From PNOJ01 sp016706845 (lineage in GTDB: Bacteria; Krumholzibacteriota; Krumholzibacteriia; LZORAL124-64-63), in NCBI GenBank assembly GCA_016706845.1, contig JADJIV010000013.1:57313-121312 (forward strand): a stretch of 64,000 nucleotides of DNA, in the 5' to 3' direction. Within the stretch, counting starts at the first letter, position 1; each line of letters starts with the position of its first letter. Positions 37,361-47,191 of this stretch are shown piece by piece. Made by a program: the position numbers and the translations under genes. The notes beneath the pieces were generated by a model. That model was not told the origin of the DNA and searched no databases. It was given only the letters and a program-made list of their open reading frames with translations.

Positions 37361-38248
37361 TCAGTGCTGGTCGCGCAGGAAATGCAGCAGGGCGTCGTTG
37401 AGCGTGGCGTCGCCGTGGGAGGCCAGGATCATGTGCCCGCCCGTCTTGAACAGGCGGAAGCGGGAGGCGCGGTGACGCGTCCGCTTCTGCAGCAGGCGCA
37501 GCGAGGCGGGATCGATGCGGGCGTCGTCCTGGCAGTGCGCCGCGTAGATGGGCAGGCGCAGCTTGCCGACCTGGGACTTGGCGCGCTCCATGGCCTCGAA
37601 GACCTCGAGGTTCCAGCCGATCCGGCGCCGCAGCAGCGGCAGGCGGTGCAGGCCCAGCAGCATCAGCAGGCGCGTGCCCAGCGGCACGCGCGGCACCAGG
37701 GCCGGGGCGAAGAGCGACAGCGTAGCGGGCTGCTCCTGCCGCGTCAGCAGGATCGCCAGCGCGCCGCCGAAGCTGAAGCCGACCACGTGGACCAGCCGGC
37801 TGTGCCGGGCGAGCACGCGGTAACGCAGCTGCACCTCGTTCAGGCAGGCCTTCCACTTCACCACCGGCAGGGTCGTCGCCTCGAGGCCGTGGCCGGGCAG
37901 CAGCATGTTGTAGACGGTGTAGCCCTGCCCGTAGAGGAAGCGGGCCAGGCCGTCGAGGTCCTGCGGCGTCCCGGTCGAACCGTGGACCAGCAGCACGCTC
38001 TCGTCGACCTCCGGCTGGATACCGATGCGCGTGCGGCGCTCCTTGGGCACGCCGAGCCGCGTCTCCATCTCGCCCTGCAGGCGGGCGTGGGCGCGCAGGG
38101 CCATCGACCCGGCGCGGGCCGGACGCGGGGGCTGGACCTCCAGCTCCGGGTCGGGCTCGACGTTGTCCAGGGCGTGCTCCAACTCCCAGGCCGTCAGCGT
38201 CAATTGTCCGAAGCGCTTGAGATCCTGGTCGTTGGTCGGGTTGTTCAC
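37361..38248 (-). CDS. Alpha/beta hydrolase (carboxylesterase/lysophospholipase-like)
   Basis: A 295-residue protein. LLVHGSTGTPQDLDGL provides the oxyanion hole, GFSFGGALA the nucleophile Ser, CQDDARIDP the acid and FKTGGHMILASHGD the His. About 75 residues without similarity precede the fold. GTG 38248 overlaps the HAD gene stop (GTGA). It is third in a glycosyltransferase, HAD phosphatase and hydrolase operon. Substrate unknown. Confidence 0.85.
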   Translation of the reverse strand: MNNPTNDQDLKRFGQLTLTAWELEHALDNVEPDPELEVQPPRPARAGSMALRAHARLQGEMETRLGVPKERRTRIGIQPEVDESVLLVHGSTGTPQDLDGLARFLYGQGYTVYNMLLPGHGLEATTLPVVKWKACLNEVQLRYRVLARHSRLVHVVGFSFGGALAILLTRQEQPATLSLFAPALVPRVPLGTRLLMLLGLHRLPLLRRRIGWNLEVFEAMERAKSQVGKLRLPIYAAHCQDDARIDPASLRLLQKRTRHRASRFRLFKTGGHMILASHGDATLNDALLHFLRDQH

Positions 38249-39075
38249 GGACGCGCGTCCTCCTGCGGAGCGGCGGGTGGGGGCGGTTCCAGGTCGGCCA
38301 GGGCGTCGACGACGAGGTCAGGCCAGTCTTCCTGGTCCAGGCGGCCCAGGACGCCACAATCGGCGTGCTTGCCGGAAAGCACGAAAGCCGTCCCCATCCC
38401 CAGGCGCTTGGCGGTGACGAGGTCGGCGACGGGATCGTCAGAGATAAATAACGTGTCCCGGGGCGCGCCGCCAATGATTTCCAGCCCCCGGCGGTAGATC
38501 CGGGCCTGCGGCTTGCCGATCGTCACGGCCGGGTGCGCCGCCGCCTGCTCCAGGGCCGCGGCGTAGAAGCCCGGCCCGAAGCGCCGGCGCCCGTCGGCGT
38601 CCAGGAAGAACAGGCCGCGGTGCAGGGCAACAAGTTCGGCGCCGCCGTCGACCAGGGCGGGCAGGGCCCGGTCGAGGTCCGCGATCGCCAGGTCGGGGTT
38701 CGCGCCCACGACCACCGCGTCGCAGGGGCCCTCGCGCACCGGCTCGAAACCGGCGTCGCGCCACCAGTCCTGCAGATCCGGGGCGCCCAGCCACAGCAGG
38801 CGCCGCTTGCCCCAGGACGCCAGCAGCCGGGCGCCGAGGCCCAGCGCCGTCACCAGCCGCGCCTCGTCGACGGCGAACCCGGCCTCCCGCAGGGCGGCGG
38901 CCAGGTCGGACGGCGGGTGGGTCGTGTTGTTGCTGACCAGGCAGTGCGGGGTGCCGCGCGCGACGATCCCGGCGAACCAGGCCGGCGCGCCCAGGACCGG
39001 CGCGCAGCTCTTGTCGCGCACCAGCACGCCCTCGATGTCCAGCAGCAGGTTGGCGGGGCGGCGGCTTACGGTCAT
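38245..39075 (-). CDS. HAD-IIA (NagD/HDHD2-like) phosphatase
   Basis: A 276-residue protein. Motif I reads LLLDIEGVLV, where the second Asp of the usual DxD is Glu. Motif II is CLVSNNTTHPP, motif III Lys is in TIGKPQARIYRR and motif IV is ISDDPVADLVTAKRLGMG. The order and C2 cap fit the NagD/HDHD2 group. The D-x-E substitution may reduce or change activity, though similar variants occur in this group. ATG 39075 overlaps the glycosyltransferase stop. Confidence 0.85.
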   Translation of the reverse strand: MTVSRRPANLLLDIEGVLVRDKSCAPVLGAPAWFAGIVARGTPHCLVSNNTTHPPSDLAAALREAGFAVDEARLVTALGLGARLLASWGKRRLLWLGAPDLQDWWRDAGFEPVREGPCDAVVVGANPDLAIADLDRALPALVDGGAELVALHRGLFFLDADGRRRFGPGFYAAALEQAAAHPAVTIGKPQARIYRRGLEIIGGAPRDTLFISDDPVADLVTAKRLGMGTAFVLSGKHADCGVLGRLDQEDWPDLVVDALADLEPPPPAAPQEDARP

Positions 39076-40205
39076 GAGCCGAGGATCTCCTCGAAGAGTT
39101 GGTCGAAGCGGGGCGCCAGGCGCTCCCAGCAGCAGGCGTCGGCGTCCATCGGCAGCGAGCAGACGTGGCCGCAGGCGTCGCCCGTCAGCAGGGCGTCCAG
39201 CAGGGCGACCAGCCCCTCCTCGCCGTCGTAGAGGTGGCGGCCGCGGCAGTGCGCGCCGTAGAGGGACGGGTACGCCTGGTCGCGCGGCAGGACCGGGTAG
39301 CAGCCGGCGTGGACGGCTTCGGCCACCGAGATGCCGAAGTACTCCTGGGCCGCGCAGCTGACCACGATGTCGGCCTGCGCCAGCAGCTCCCGGTACCGGG
39401 CGCGGTCCTGCTCGCCCCAGGCCAGGATACGATCACCCAGGCGATCCCGCAGCGGGGCGAAGACGCCTTCCTGCTGCCGCGGTTCGCCGAGCAGCAGCAG
39501 GCGGAACGCCCGTCCGCGCCCGGCCAGGCGCAGCAGCGCGCCGACGAACATCTGCGGCCGCTTGTCGAACTCCCAGCGGTGGTTCCAGAGGATCACGTGC
39601 CCGCCGGGGTCGCGGGGCCAGCCGGGGCCGAGGCCGGCGTCGCAGCTCCCGCCCAGATAGGGGGCGAAGGCGTCCGGCGGGTGCGGCGCCCGCGCGATCC
39701 CGACCGGCAGCACGCAGCTGCGCGCCGCCAGGCGCTCGCGGATCCCTTTGGGCACCGCCTCGGGCATGCGGGCCAGGTAGTCGGGCAAAGCGTCCAGGAA
39801 CAGGGTGCGGTGGTACTCCGAGTTGAACACGACGCGGTCGGCCGCCAGGCAGCTGACGATGTTGGTGAAGCCGAAGTGGAAGTCGAAGGCCTCGTCGGGC
39901 GACAGCGGGTAGGTCAGCTGGTTCTCGTGCATGTAGAGCAGCAGCGGCGCGCGATCCAGGGGCCGCGGCAAGAGGCCGCGCAGGTCGGCCGCGTTCAGGA
40001 AGTCGGTCGCCAGCAGCAGGTCGCACTGCGGGGCGTCCTCGCGCAGGCGGTCCGCGAACCACGGGGCGGCGCCCCGCATGCGCCATTTCCAGAACCGGGG
40101 CGGCAGGGTCCAGGAGCGGATCTCGTGCCGCGAGTGGGCGGTCAACCCCTCGCGGAAGGCCCGGTGGGATCCGCCGTCGTAGGGCTCCAGGAACGCGATG
40201 CGCAA
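39072..40205 (-). CDS. Glycosyltransferase like tRNA-queuosine mannosyltransferase (QTMAN/GTDC1)
   Basis: About 377 residues. The N-terminus IAFLEPYDGGSHRAFREGL, then SRHEIRSWTLPPRFWKWRMRG, is the signature of the DUF3524/GTDC1 family. The middle has LLLYMHENQLTYPLS and FGFTNIVSCLAADRVVFNS, and the GT4 half has WNHRWEFDKRP and CAAQEYFGISVAEAVHAGC. In vertebrates this family mannosylates queuosine in tRNA-Asp. Bacterial members are less studied. Two queuosine genes, queF and queG, lie 7-12 kb away, which supports a tRNA or queuosine substrate by inference. Start TTG 40205 follows GGGGGAGG; the frame is open further upstream without a better start. Confidence 0.8.
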   Translation of the reverse strand: MRIAFLEPYDGGSHRAFREGLTAHSRHEIRSWTLPPRFWKWRMRGAAPWFADRLREDAPQCDLLLATDFLNAADLRGLLPRPLDRAPLLLYMHENQLTYPLSPDEAFDFHFGFTNIVSCLAADRVVFNSEYHRTLFLDALPDYLARMPEAVPKGIRERLAARSCVLPVGIARAPHPPDAFAPYLGGSCDAGLGPGWPRDPGGHVILWNHRWEFDKRPQMFVGALLRLAGRGRAFRLLLLGEPRQQEGVFAPLRDRLGDRILAWGEQDRARYRELLAQADIVVSCAAQEYFGISVAEAVHAGCYPVLPRDQAYPSLYGAHCRGRHLYDGEEGLVALLDALLTGDACGHVCSLPMDADACCWERLAPRFDQLFEEILGS

Positions 40206-40247
40206 CGTCCGCCGACCTCCCCCGGGGCCGCCGCCGGGGCGCCCGTG

Positions 40248-40276
40248 TTGAACAATCGGCCGGATTTGACTATCAT
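40248..40276 (+). promoter_or_regulatory. Sigma-70-type promoter of the subtilase
   Basis: TTGAAC (40248-40253), a 17-base spacer, and TATCAT (40271-40276), 68 bases before ATG 40345. The -10 and spacing are the same as in the promoter at 2135-2163. Confidence 0.7.
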
Positions 40277-40344
40277 CATGAGATGCTGCCTCGCCCGTGC
40301 CGCGATCCGTTCGAGGATGACCCATCAGAGAGGACGCGTCCATC

Positions 40345-43300
40345 ATGAAGAGACTCGCGCTGACCGCCTGGCTGGCCCTGGCCGCCGTGACCGTCCTGGC
40401 CCCCGCCGCCGCCCTGGCCGACAGCTTCGCCGGCTACATCCCGGGGCGCATGCTGCTGGAGTTCGCGGCCGACTACCGCCCCGCGGTCGCCAAGTCCGCC
40501 CGCGGCGTGGCCGTGGACGACCCCGCCCTGCAGGCGCTGGCGGACGAGCTGCGCGTCTCGGCGCTCGAACCGCTCTACCCCGCCGTCCGCTTCGCCGCGA
40601 AGGCCGGCGCCCCGGACCTGAGCCGGCACTGGGTGGCGGAGTTCGACCCGTCTGCGGACCTGGACGCGGCCGCGGCCGCCTTCGCGGCGGTGCCCGGCGT
40701 GCGCAAGGCGGTCAAGGACGAGCTGCGGCGCATGGACATCGCCATCCCCAACGACCCCGGCCTGTCCGGCCAGTGGTACCTGCGCAACACCTCCTACGGC
40801 GGCAAGGACGTGCGCTGGCTCGGCGGCTGGCAGGAGGCGCAGGGCGATTCGAACGTGATCGTGGCCGTCATCGACTCGGGCGTGGACTGGCACCACCCCG
40901 ACCTCGGCGGCCCGCATCCCGACAAGGTCAACGGCGCGCTGTTCACCAACTGGACCGAGTACTACGGCAACCCGGGCAGCGACGACGACCACAACGGCCG
41001 GACCGACGACATCCGCGGCTGGGACTTCGTGAGCGGCGCCGCCAACGTGTGGCCCGGCGAGGACGCTACGATCGCGGACAACAACCCCATGGACTTCGGC
41101 GGCCACGGCACCGGCTGCGCCGGCAACGTGGCGCCCCTGACCGGCAACGGCGTCGGCATCAGCGGCACGGCCGGCGGCTGCAAGATCCTCGCGATCCGCG
41201 CCGGCTACCTCAATTCGGCCGGCACCGGCCTGGTCGGCATGTCCTGGGCTTCCCAGGGCATCATCTACGCGACGGACATGGGTGCGAGGGTCATCAACTG
41301 CAGCTGGGGCAGCAGCTCCATCCTGGAGACGGCCGTCGACTACGCCCAGCTCAACGGCGTGATCATCGTGGCCGCCGCCGGCAACGACAACCACGAGGTT
41401 CCCGAATTCCTCGGCACCGCCGACGGCGTCCTTTCGGTGGCCGCCACGGGCCCGGGCGACGAGAAGGCCAGCTTCTCCTCCTACGGCACCTGGGTCGAGC
41501 TGTCGGCCCCCGGGGCCGGCATCTACACCACCTGGTACGACCACGTCACCGCCAGCAGCACCTACGCCTCGGTGGACGGCACGTCGTTCGCCTCGCCCAT
41601 CACCTGCGGTTCGATCGCGCTGCTGTGGTCGGCCCACCCGGCCTACACCCGCGAGCAGATCATCGACCTGCTGCTGACCACGTGCGACGACATCGACGCC
41701 ATCAACCCCACGATCGCCGGCAAGCTCGGCGCCGGACGCGTGAACCTCCTGAAGGCGCTCGGCGACGGCGTGCACCAGGTGCCCGCGGAGTTCGAACTGG
41801 TCGACGACGCCATCAACAGCGCCGCCGCCGGCGACACCATCGCCCTGGCGGCCAGCCTCGTGCTGACCGCGCCCTTCGAGATCAAGGACAAGGACCTGAC
41901 CTACCTCGGCGGCTGGGACGACGCCTTCCTGTCGCGCGACCCGGTCGGGACGCCGACCGTGATCACGGCCCTGCCCACCAGCACGGCGATGAGCGTCGGC
42001 AACGAAGCCGGCCCCGGCGTGGTCGTCGACGGTTTCCGCTGTACCGGCGGCGGCGGCCAGCAGTACACGAGCATCCCCTACACCGGGCGCTACGGCGGGG
42101 GCCTGATCGTCAACGGCGACGCGGTCCTGCGCAACATCGACGTCACGGGCAACGCCACCGGCAGCAGCACCCAGATCGGCGGCGGCGGCGGCGTCCTGCT
42201 CTACGACTCCAACGCCGTGCTGGAGAACGTGCGCGTGCACGGCAACACCTCGCTGCACGGCGCCGGCGTCTACGTCTACCGCGGGGCGCCCACGCTGATC
42301 GACTGCGAGATCAATGCCAACACGACGATCGTCAACAACCCGTCCGCTCCCCGCGGCGGCGGCGTCTTCGTCACCGACGCGGCGCTGACCCTGCGCCGGA
42401 CCGTCGTGAGCGGCCACGCGAACGCCGACCTCGGCGGCGGCATCTACGCCGCCAACAGCACCGGCGCGACGACGGTCGTGCTCGACCACGCCGAGATCTC
42501 GGGCAACACGGCCAAGAGCAAGGGCTGCGGCGTCTACGTCAACGGGGGCACCCTGACGGCCGTCGGCGGCCTGATCGCCGCCAACGTCCCGACGCCCGCC
42601 GCGACCTTCCTGTACGGCGGCGGCATCTGCGTCGAGGGCGGCGCCGCGAACCTCGACAGCCTCGAAGTGCGCAACAACAGCGCCATGATCGCCGGCGGCG
42701 TGGCCAAGCTCGCAGGCGGCACGCTGACCCTCGCCAACTCCGTCCTGAGGGACAACTCGTCCGTCTTCTTCGCGGGCGGCCTCTACGTCGACACGGTGAC
42801 CGGAGCGACGGTGACCGGCAACACCGTCGCCGCCAACGCGGGCGGCAGCGCCGGCGGCGGCATCTACTTCTCGAACGCCTCGGCCACGCTCACCCGGAAC
42901 CTCGTCGCGGCCAACAGCGGTTCCGCCGCGGCGTCCCAGGGCGTCTACGCCACGGGCGGCAGCCTCGTCTTCAACTGCAACAACGTCCACGGCAACGCCG
43001 GCGGCGACTACGGCGGCGTCACCAACCCCACCGGCGCCAACGGCAACGTCTCGGCGGATCCCCAGTTCTGCGACCTCGCCGCCGGGGACTTCACGGTCTA
43101 CGACACCTCGCCCTGCCTGCCGGCCCACAGCGGCGGTTGCGGCCAGATCGGCGCCCTCGGCCAGGGCTGCAGCCAGGGCACGGGCGTCGACGACGGCCCC
43201 GGCCAGGGCGTGCCGGCGGTCTTCCGGGTCGACCCCGCCTTCCCCAACCCGTTCAACCCCAGCACGACGATCCGCTTCGCGATGCCCGCCGCCGCGCGGG

Positions 43301-43494
43301 CGAGCGTGCGCATCTACGACGCGGGCGGGCGCCACGTGCGCACGCTGGTCGACGGCGACCTGGGCGCGGCGGTGCACACCGTGGTCTGGCAGGGCGACGA
43401 CGACGCGGGGCGGCGCGTGGGATCGGGCGTGTACTTCTACAGGGTGCGGGCGGGGACGAACGAGCAGACCGGACCGCTCGCTCTGATCAAGTAG
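40345..43494 (+). CDS. Secreted subtilase with beta-helix and FlgD-like tail
   Basis: A 1049-residue protein with a signal peptide (1-25) and an I9-like propeptide region. The S8 protease domain has Asp in AVIDSGVDWHHPDL (about 176), His in GGHGTGCAGNV (about 254) and Ser in DGTSFASPI (about 414). Residues about 490-910 form a right-handed beta-helix of repeated G-G-G-(I/V)-(Y/F) turns, as in polymorphic outer-membrane proteins. A FlgD-like tail ends the protein (FPNPFNPSTTIRF ... GSGVYFYRVRAG). It probably acts outside the cell, with the helix as a binding or display module. ATG 40345 follows AGAGAGGA. A strong terminator lies 25 bases after the stop. Confidence 0.92.
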   Translation: MKRLALTAWLALAAVTVLAPAAALADSFAGYIPGRMLLEFAADYRPAVAKSARGVAVDDPALQALADELRVSALEPLYPAVRFAAKAGAPDLSRHWVAEFDPSADLDAAAAAFAAVPGVRKAVKDELRRMDIAIPNDPGLSGQWYLRNTSYGGKDVRWLGGWQEAQGDSNVIVAVIDSGVDWHHPDLGGPHPDKVNGALFTNWTEYYGNPGSDDDHNGRTDDIRGWDFVSGAANVWPGEDATIADNNPMDFGGHGTGCAGNVAPLTGNGVGISGTAGGCKILAIRAGYLNSAGTGLVGMSWASQGIIYATDMGARVINCSWGSSSILETAVDYAQLNGVIIVAAAGNDNHEVPEFLGTADGVLSVAATGPGDEKASFSSYGTWVELSAPGAGIYTTWYDHVTASSTYASVDGTSFASPITCGSIALLWSAHPAYTREQIIDLLLTTCDDIDAINPTIAGKLGAGRVNLLKALGDGVHQVPAEFELVDDAINSAAAGDTIALAASLVLTAPFEIKDKDLTYLGGWDDAFLSRDPVGTPTVITALPTSTAMSVGNEAGPGVVVDGFRCTGGGGQQYTSIPYTGRYGGGLIVNGDAVLRNIDVTGNATGSSTQIGGGGGVLLYDSNAVLENVRVHGNTSLHGAGVYVYRGAPTLIDCEINANTTIVNNPSAPRGGGVFVTDAALTLRRTVVSGHANADLGGGIYAANSTGATTVVLDHAEISGNTAKSKGCGVYVNGGTLTAVGGLIAANVPTPAATFLYGGGICVEGGAANLDSLEVRNNSAMIAGGVAKLAGGTLTLANSVLRDNSSVFFAGGLYVDTVTGATVTGNTVAANAGGSAGGGIYFSNASATLTRNLVAANSGSAAASQGVYATGGSLVFNCNNVHGNAGGDYGGVTNPTGANGNVSADPQFCDLAAGDFTVYDTSPCLPAHSGGCGQIGALGQGCSQGTGVDDGPGQGVPAVFRVDPAFPNPFNPSTTIRFAMPAAARASVRIYDAGGRHVRTLVDGDLGAAVHTVVWQGDDDAGRRVGSGVYFYRVRAGTNEQTGPLALIK

Positions 43495-43519
43495 TCCGCA
43501 CACTCTCTCCGCAACACAG

Positions 43520-43549
43520 AAGCCCCGGACGCGAGTCCGGGGCTTCTGC
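43520..43549. terminator. Hairpin terminator after the subtilase
   Basis: AGAAGCCCCGGAC / GTCCGGGGCTTCT, a 13-bp stem with loop GCGA. It probably serves both the subtilase and the convergent flippase gene ending at 43575. Confidence 0.85.
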
Positions 43550-43574
43550 ATGTCGTCGATCATCGATCGCCCTC

Positions 43575-45140
43575 TCAGCGCTGCCGCAGAGCCCGCAACC
43601 GCTTCAGGATCTTGGTGCGGGTGTCGTAGTGGAGGGTCGGCAGGAGCAGGGCGTAGGGCAGGCACAGCAGGGTGCGCAGGACCAGGTCGGACATCACGTC
43701 GGCCCGTTCGAGCAGCAGGGTGACCGCCTTGCCTTCCTTCCAGGTCCCCAGCGGGGTGGCGGACAGAGCGCGGCCGAAGTCCGGCACGGCGACGTCGCGC
43801 AGCCAGCGGTAGGCGCCGAACTGCTCGAGGTCCAGCGTGATCAGCACCACGAAGGCGAGCACGCTGGTGATGCCGATCAGCCAGATCTTGCGCCACTCGT
43901 AGCGGATGCGGTACCTGCGCTGGGCCAGCGGCGCGCTCCAGAACAGCATGACCGCCTGGATCAGGGCCGCCGAGTAGGCGGCGCCGAACAGGCCCCACAG
44001 CTTGATGAAGAGCACCGACAGGGCGACCTTGATCGCCGAGGTGACGCCGCGGATCCAGGACAGCGAGCGCATGTCCTTGGCGTAGTACATGCCGAAGGTG
44101 ACATGCCAGTAGCAGCCCTGCAGGATCATCGTCAGGACCTCGACGCGCGCGATGCGGTGGGCGTTCCAGAACTCGGGCGGCGTCAGCAGGCGCAGCACCG
44201 CCGGGATGTTCACCACGATCACCAGCCCCACCGAGACCACCAGCAGCAGGTACCAGGTGAAGACGCGTCCGATGTGCTCCGGCGCCCCGGGCTCGTCGGC
44301 CATCGCGGTGCGCGTGGTGTTCCAGGACTTCATGAAGGGCTGCGTGATCATCAGGCTGATCAGCGAGGGGAACTTGTAGCCCATCTCCAGCACGCCCACA
44401 CTGGCCAGGTCGAGCTGGTAGCGCACCAGCACGCGCTCGGCCTGGCGCGAGACGAACGAGGCCAGGTTGCCGGGGACCAGGGGCAGCTGGAAGAAGAACA
44501 GGTCGCGCGAGATCCCGCGGTCCCAGGCCGTGCCGCAGCGGCGCACGGCGATCACCACGAACCAGGCCGAGGAAACCAGCGTGGTCAGGGTCCCGCTCAG
44601 GAAGTAGCCGAACAGGCCCCAGTCCAGGACCAGCACGAACCAGATGCTCGTGGCGACGCCCAGCACCAGCCGCACCAGGCCGTTGACCGAGAAGGCGACC
44701 GAGCGCTGCTCGATCAGCAGGATGGCCGAGGCGGCCGCCCCGGTCAGCTCGAAGATGAAGCCCAGCAGGGCCAGCACGAGCAGGTGCCACAGCTTGGCGT
44801 CGCCGAGCAGCGCGCCGCTCAGCGGCCCGCTGGCCAGCATCAGCGGCACGCACAGCAGCGTGCTGATCGCGGCCGTCTGCAGCATGCCGGTGCTGACGAC
44901 GCGGTTGCGCTGCTCGGGCGGGCGGTCGTGGTAGAAGCGGATGACCGCGCTCTGCACGCCGTAGGACATCAGGGTGAACAGGAAGGCCAGCGAGGCCTCG
45001 ATCATGCCGATCACGCCGTAGCCCACGTCCTGCAGGACGTGGGCGTAGAACGGCAGCAGGAAGAAGCTGATCATCTTGCCGGTGACGGCCGCCAGCGTGT
45101 AGATCCAGGCGTGTTTGAAGGTGGAGCGGGTCGACGTCAT
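43575..45140 (-). CDS. Lipid-linked glycan flippase (Wzx/MOP superfamily)
   Basis: A 521-residue protein with 12-14 hydrophobic segments in the polysaccharide-synthesis MOP pattern. The N-terminal KHAWIYTLAAVTGKMISFFLL is typical of Wzx-type proteins. ATG 45140 overlaps the stop of the asparagine-synthase-like gene (ATGA). Such proteins flip undecaprenyl-linked oligosaccharides across the inner membrane. The tight coupling to an amidotransferase-like gene suggests an amidated or aminoacylated surface glycan. No other glycan genes adjoin. Confidence 0.85.
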   Translation of the reverse strand: MTSTRSTFKHAWIYTLAAVTGKMISFFLLPFYAHVLQDVGYGVIGMIEASLAFLFTLMSYGVQSAVIRFYHDRPPEQRNRVVSTGMLQTAAISTLLCVPLMLASGPLSGALLGDAKLWHLLVLALLGFIFELTGAAASAILLIEQRSVAFSVNGLVRLVLGVATSIWFVLVLDWGLFGYFLSGTLTTLVSSAWFVVIAVRRCGTAWDRGISRDLFFFQLPLVPGNLASFVSRQAERVLVRYQLDLASVGVLEMGYKFPSLISLMITQPFMKSWNTTRTAMADEPGAPEHIGRVFTWYLLLVVSVGLVIVVNIPAVLRLLTPPEFWNAHRIARVEVLTMILQGCYWHVTFGMYYAKDMRSLSWIRGVTSAIKVALSVLFIKLWGLFGAAYSAALIQAVMLFWSAPLAQRRYRIRYEWRKIWLIGITSVLAFVVLITLDLEQFGAYRWLRDVAVPDFGRALSATPLGTWKEGKAVTLLLERADVMSDLVLRTLLCLPYALLLPTLHYDTRTKILKRLRALRQR

Positions 45141-47032
45141 GCCGCTCCGAGCGGTGCGAGGTCGCGCCCGGGCGGGGCGTCGCGCAGGAACTGGCCGTGC
45201 CAGACCACCGTCGTGTAGACCTGGGCCAGGGCGTGGAAGTGCCAGTCGGCGCCCCGGTCGAGTTCGGCGCGCAGGACGTCGACCCCGGACTGGTCGAACC
45301 AGTCGCAGCCGGTGGCGCGGACGTCGGACAGCACCCCGTCGAACTCGCGGCGGAACTCCCGGTTGCGGCGCAGCCAGGCGGGCCGGTCGTTGTAGGCGTG
45401 GCGGTCGCGCAGGTTCACGCGGCCGCGGGTCAGGCGGCGCACCCGGCGGTTCAGCAGCAGCAGGCGGCGGCGGCGCTCGACGGTGCGGCGCACGGCCTCC
45501 TCGGAGGCGAACAGGTCGTGGCCGGTGCGGCTCCAGGGCACGCGCGCCAGCGCGGTCAGGCGCGTGCGGTAGAGGTCGAGGTACAGCTCGTTCTCGAACT
45601 TCGCGCGCAGCGGCAGCCGCAGCCAGAAGTCGAAGAGGTCCTCGTCCACGAACGGCAGCAGGTCGTGGAAGAAGAACTTGTGCACGTCCACCGAGGCCTG
45701 CATGCGCCGGCCGAGGTTGAAGTGCATGTGCAGCATCTTCTGGTCGCCGAACAGCGGCGCGTGGCGCCAGTCGGCGAAGGCGTCCCAGACCTGCTCGCGG
45801 GCCAGCCGCCGCAGCTCCGCGGCCGCGTCCGGCTTCATGATCGCGGCGAAGCCGGCGCTGCCCGAGGCGACGCCGGAGAAGTCCAGCACGCGGCGGCGCA
45901 GCTCGTCCTCATCGGTGATCGTCCGCAGGTCGTCCTCTCCGCAGAAGTGCCCGGTGCCGATGGACAGGTACGGGCCCAGGATCCCGTTGCAGAAGGGGAC
46001 GGGGCCGTCGCCGAGCGCCTTGCTGATGCCGATGAGCGTGGCGTTGCGCAGGTTCATCTGCCCGTCGTTGAGCCACACCGCGCGGCGCGCGTGGCGGCCC
46101 GCCCAGGCGGGATCGATCTCGATCAGGCGGTGGCGGTCGCGCAGGCCCAGGACCTCGGCGGTCTCGCGCGCGATCGCGACCTCGCTGCAGTCGGGCTGGC
46201 CGTGGGTGAACAGGTCCAGGCCGGCCCGGTCCTTCACCTGGTGCAGCAGCAGGCGCGAATCCAGGCCGCCGGACAGGGCGACCACCACGCGCCCGTCGTA
46301 GCCCGCGGGCAGGCGCTTGGCCGAGGCGCGGGCGTACAGGGCCTCGGCCTCGTCGAGCAGGTCGTCGCGGGCGCGGCCCTCCTCGGGGCGGGGCTCGGCG
46401 CGCCAGCGCCGCGAGACCGTCACGGAAGTCCCGTCCCAGACGACGCGCTCGGCCGGGCCCAGCATGGTCACGCCCTGCAGCAGCGTGGCGCGCCCGTAGG
46501 GGCACTCCTTGGCCAGGAAGGTGGCGGCCGAGGCGGCGTCGACGCGGCGCGGCAGGCCGCGCCAGGCCAGGAAGGCCTTCAGCTCGGGGCCGAACAGGAA
46601 CACCTCGTCGTCGGCGTACCAGTAGAGGTGGGCGAAGCCGAGCTTGTCGTTGAGCAGCTGGACGCGGCCGTCGCGGCGGTCGGCCACCACGAGGTTGAAG
46701 TGGCCGCCGATGCGGTCGATGAAGCCGTCGCCGTCGGCGAGGTAGAGATCGAGCAGGCGGCGGGCGAGGCCGGGCGTGTCGTCGGGCAGCGGAACGCCGT
46801 CGAGCGTGAAGGCCGTGCCGTCGACGAGCAGCAGGGCCTGCGGCGTCTCGGCCAGGCGGTCCGCCTCGCGGAACCAGGGGCTGGTCGAGGTCGCGCCCAG
46901 GGCGCGCGGGCCGTCCCGGCGCAGCAGGGTGCGGTACCAGTCGCGGTGCCGCAGCAGGTCCAGCATGGCGTCGGCGACGGGCGACGGGTCGCGGTCGGGC
47001 CGCGCGGCGGCGGCCCCGAAGATCCCTGGCAT
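45137..47032 (-). CDS. Asparagine-synthase-like protein without the glutaminase cysteine
   Basis: A 631-residue protein with the two-domain AsnB layout. The N-terminus is MPGIFGAAA; AsnB enzymes begin MCGI, and the catalytic Cys2 is Pro here. It therefore cannot hydrolyse glutamine in the usual way and would need free ammonia or a different amine. The C-terminal domain has the ATP-pyrophosphatase loop ALSGGLDSRLLLHQ near residue 250. This suggests an amide-ligase or beta-lactam-synthetase-like reaction rather than asparagine synthesis. It starts an operon with a flippase. The start is fixed by ATG 47032. Confidence 0.85.
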   Translation of the reverse strand: MPGIFGAAAARPDRDPSPVADAMLDLLRHRDWYRTLLRRDGPRALGATSTSPWFREADRLAETPQALLLVDGTAFTLDGVPLPDDTPGLARRLLDLYLADGDGFIDRIGGHFNLVVADRRDGRVQLLNDKLGFAHLYWYADDEVFLFGPELKAFLAWRGLPRRVDAASAATFLAKECPYGRATLLQGVTMLGPAERVVWDGTSVTVSRRWRAEPRPEEGRARDDLLDEAEALYARASAKRLPAGYDGRVVVALSGGLDSRLLLHQVKDRAGLDLFTHGQPDCSEVAIARETAEVLGLRDRHRLIEIDPAWAGRHARRAVWLNDGQMNLRNATLIGISKALGDGPVPFCNGILGPYLSIGTGHFCGEDDLRTITDEDELRRRVLDFSGVASGSAGFAAIMKPDAAAELRRLAREQVWDAFADWRHAPLFGDQKMLHMHFNLGRRMQASVDVHKFFFHDLLPFVDEDLFDFWLRLPLRAKFENELYLDLYRTRLTALARVPWSRTGHDLFASEEAVRRTVERRRRLLLLNRRVRRLTRGRVNLRDRHAYNDRPAWLRRNREFRREFDGVLSDVRATGCDWFDQSGVDVLRAELDRGADWHFHALAQVYTTVVWHGQFLRDAPPGRDLAPLGAA

Positions 47033-47191
47033 ACGAGTACGGCTCCTTCCGGATCGGGTTGCGGGACGGCACGCAGGATAGCACAGCGGGCGCCCGGCGC
47101 CAGAAGGGAAAGACGAGCCGGCGCCTCCCCTTGCCCGCCGTCACCCGGCGCGTTATCGTGCTTCCGGTCCCGAAACGAAAGAGGATCCGCG

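Noticed and set aside
39099..45218. Very long open frame of about 2,000 codons antisense to the glycosyltransferase and flippase genes
   Set aside because: It has shadow-frame composition and no domain; the GC-rich third positions of the real genes remove stops on the other strand.
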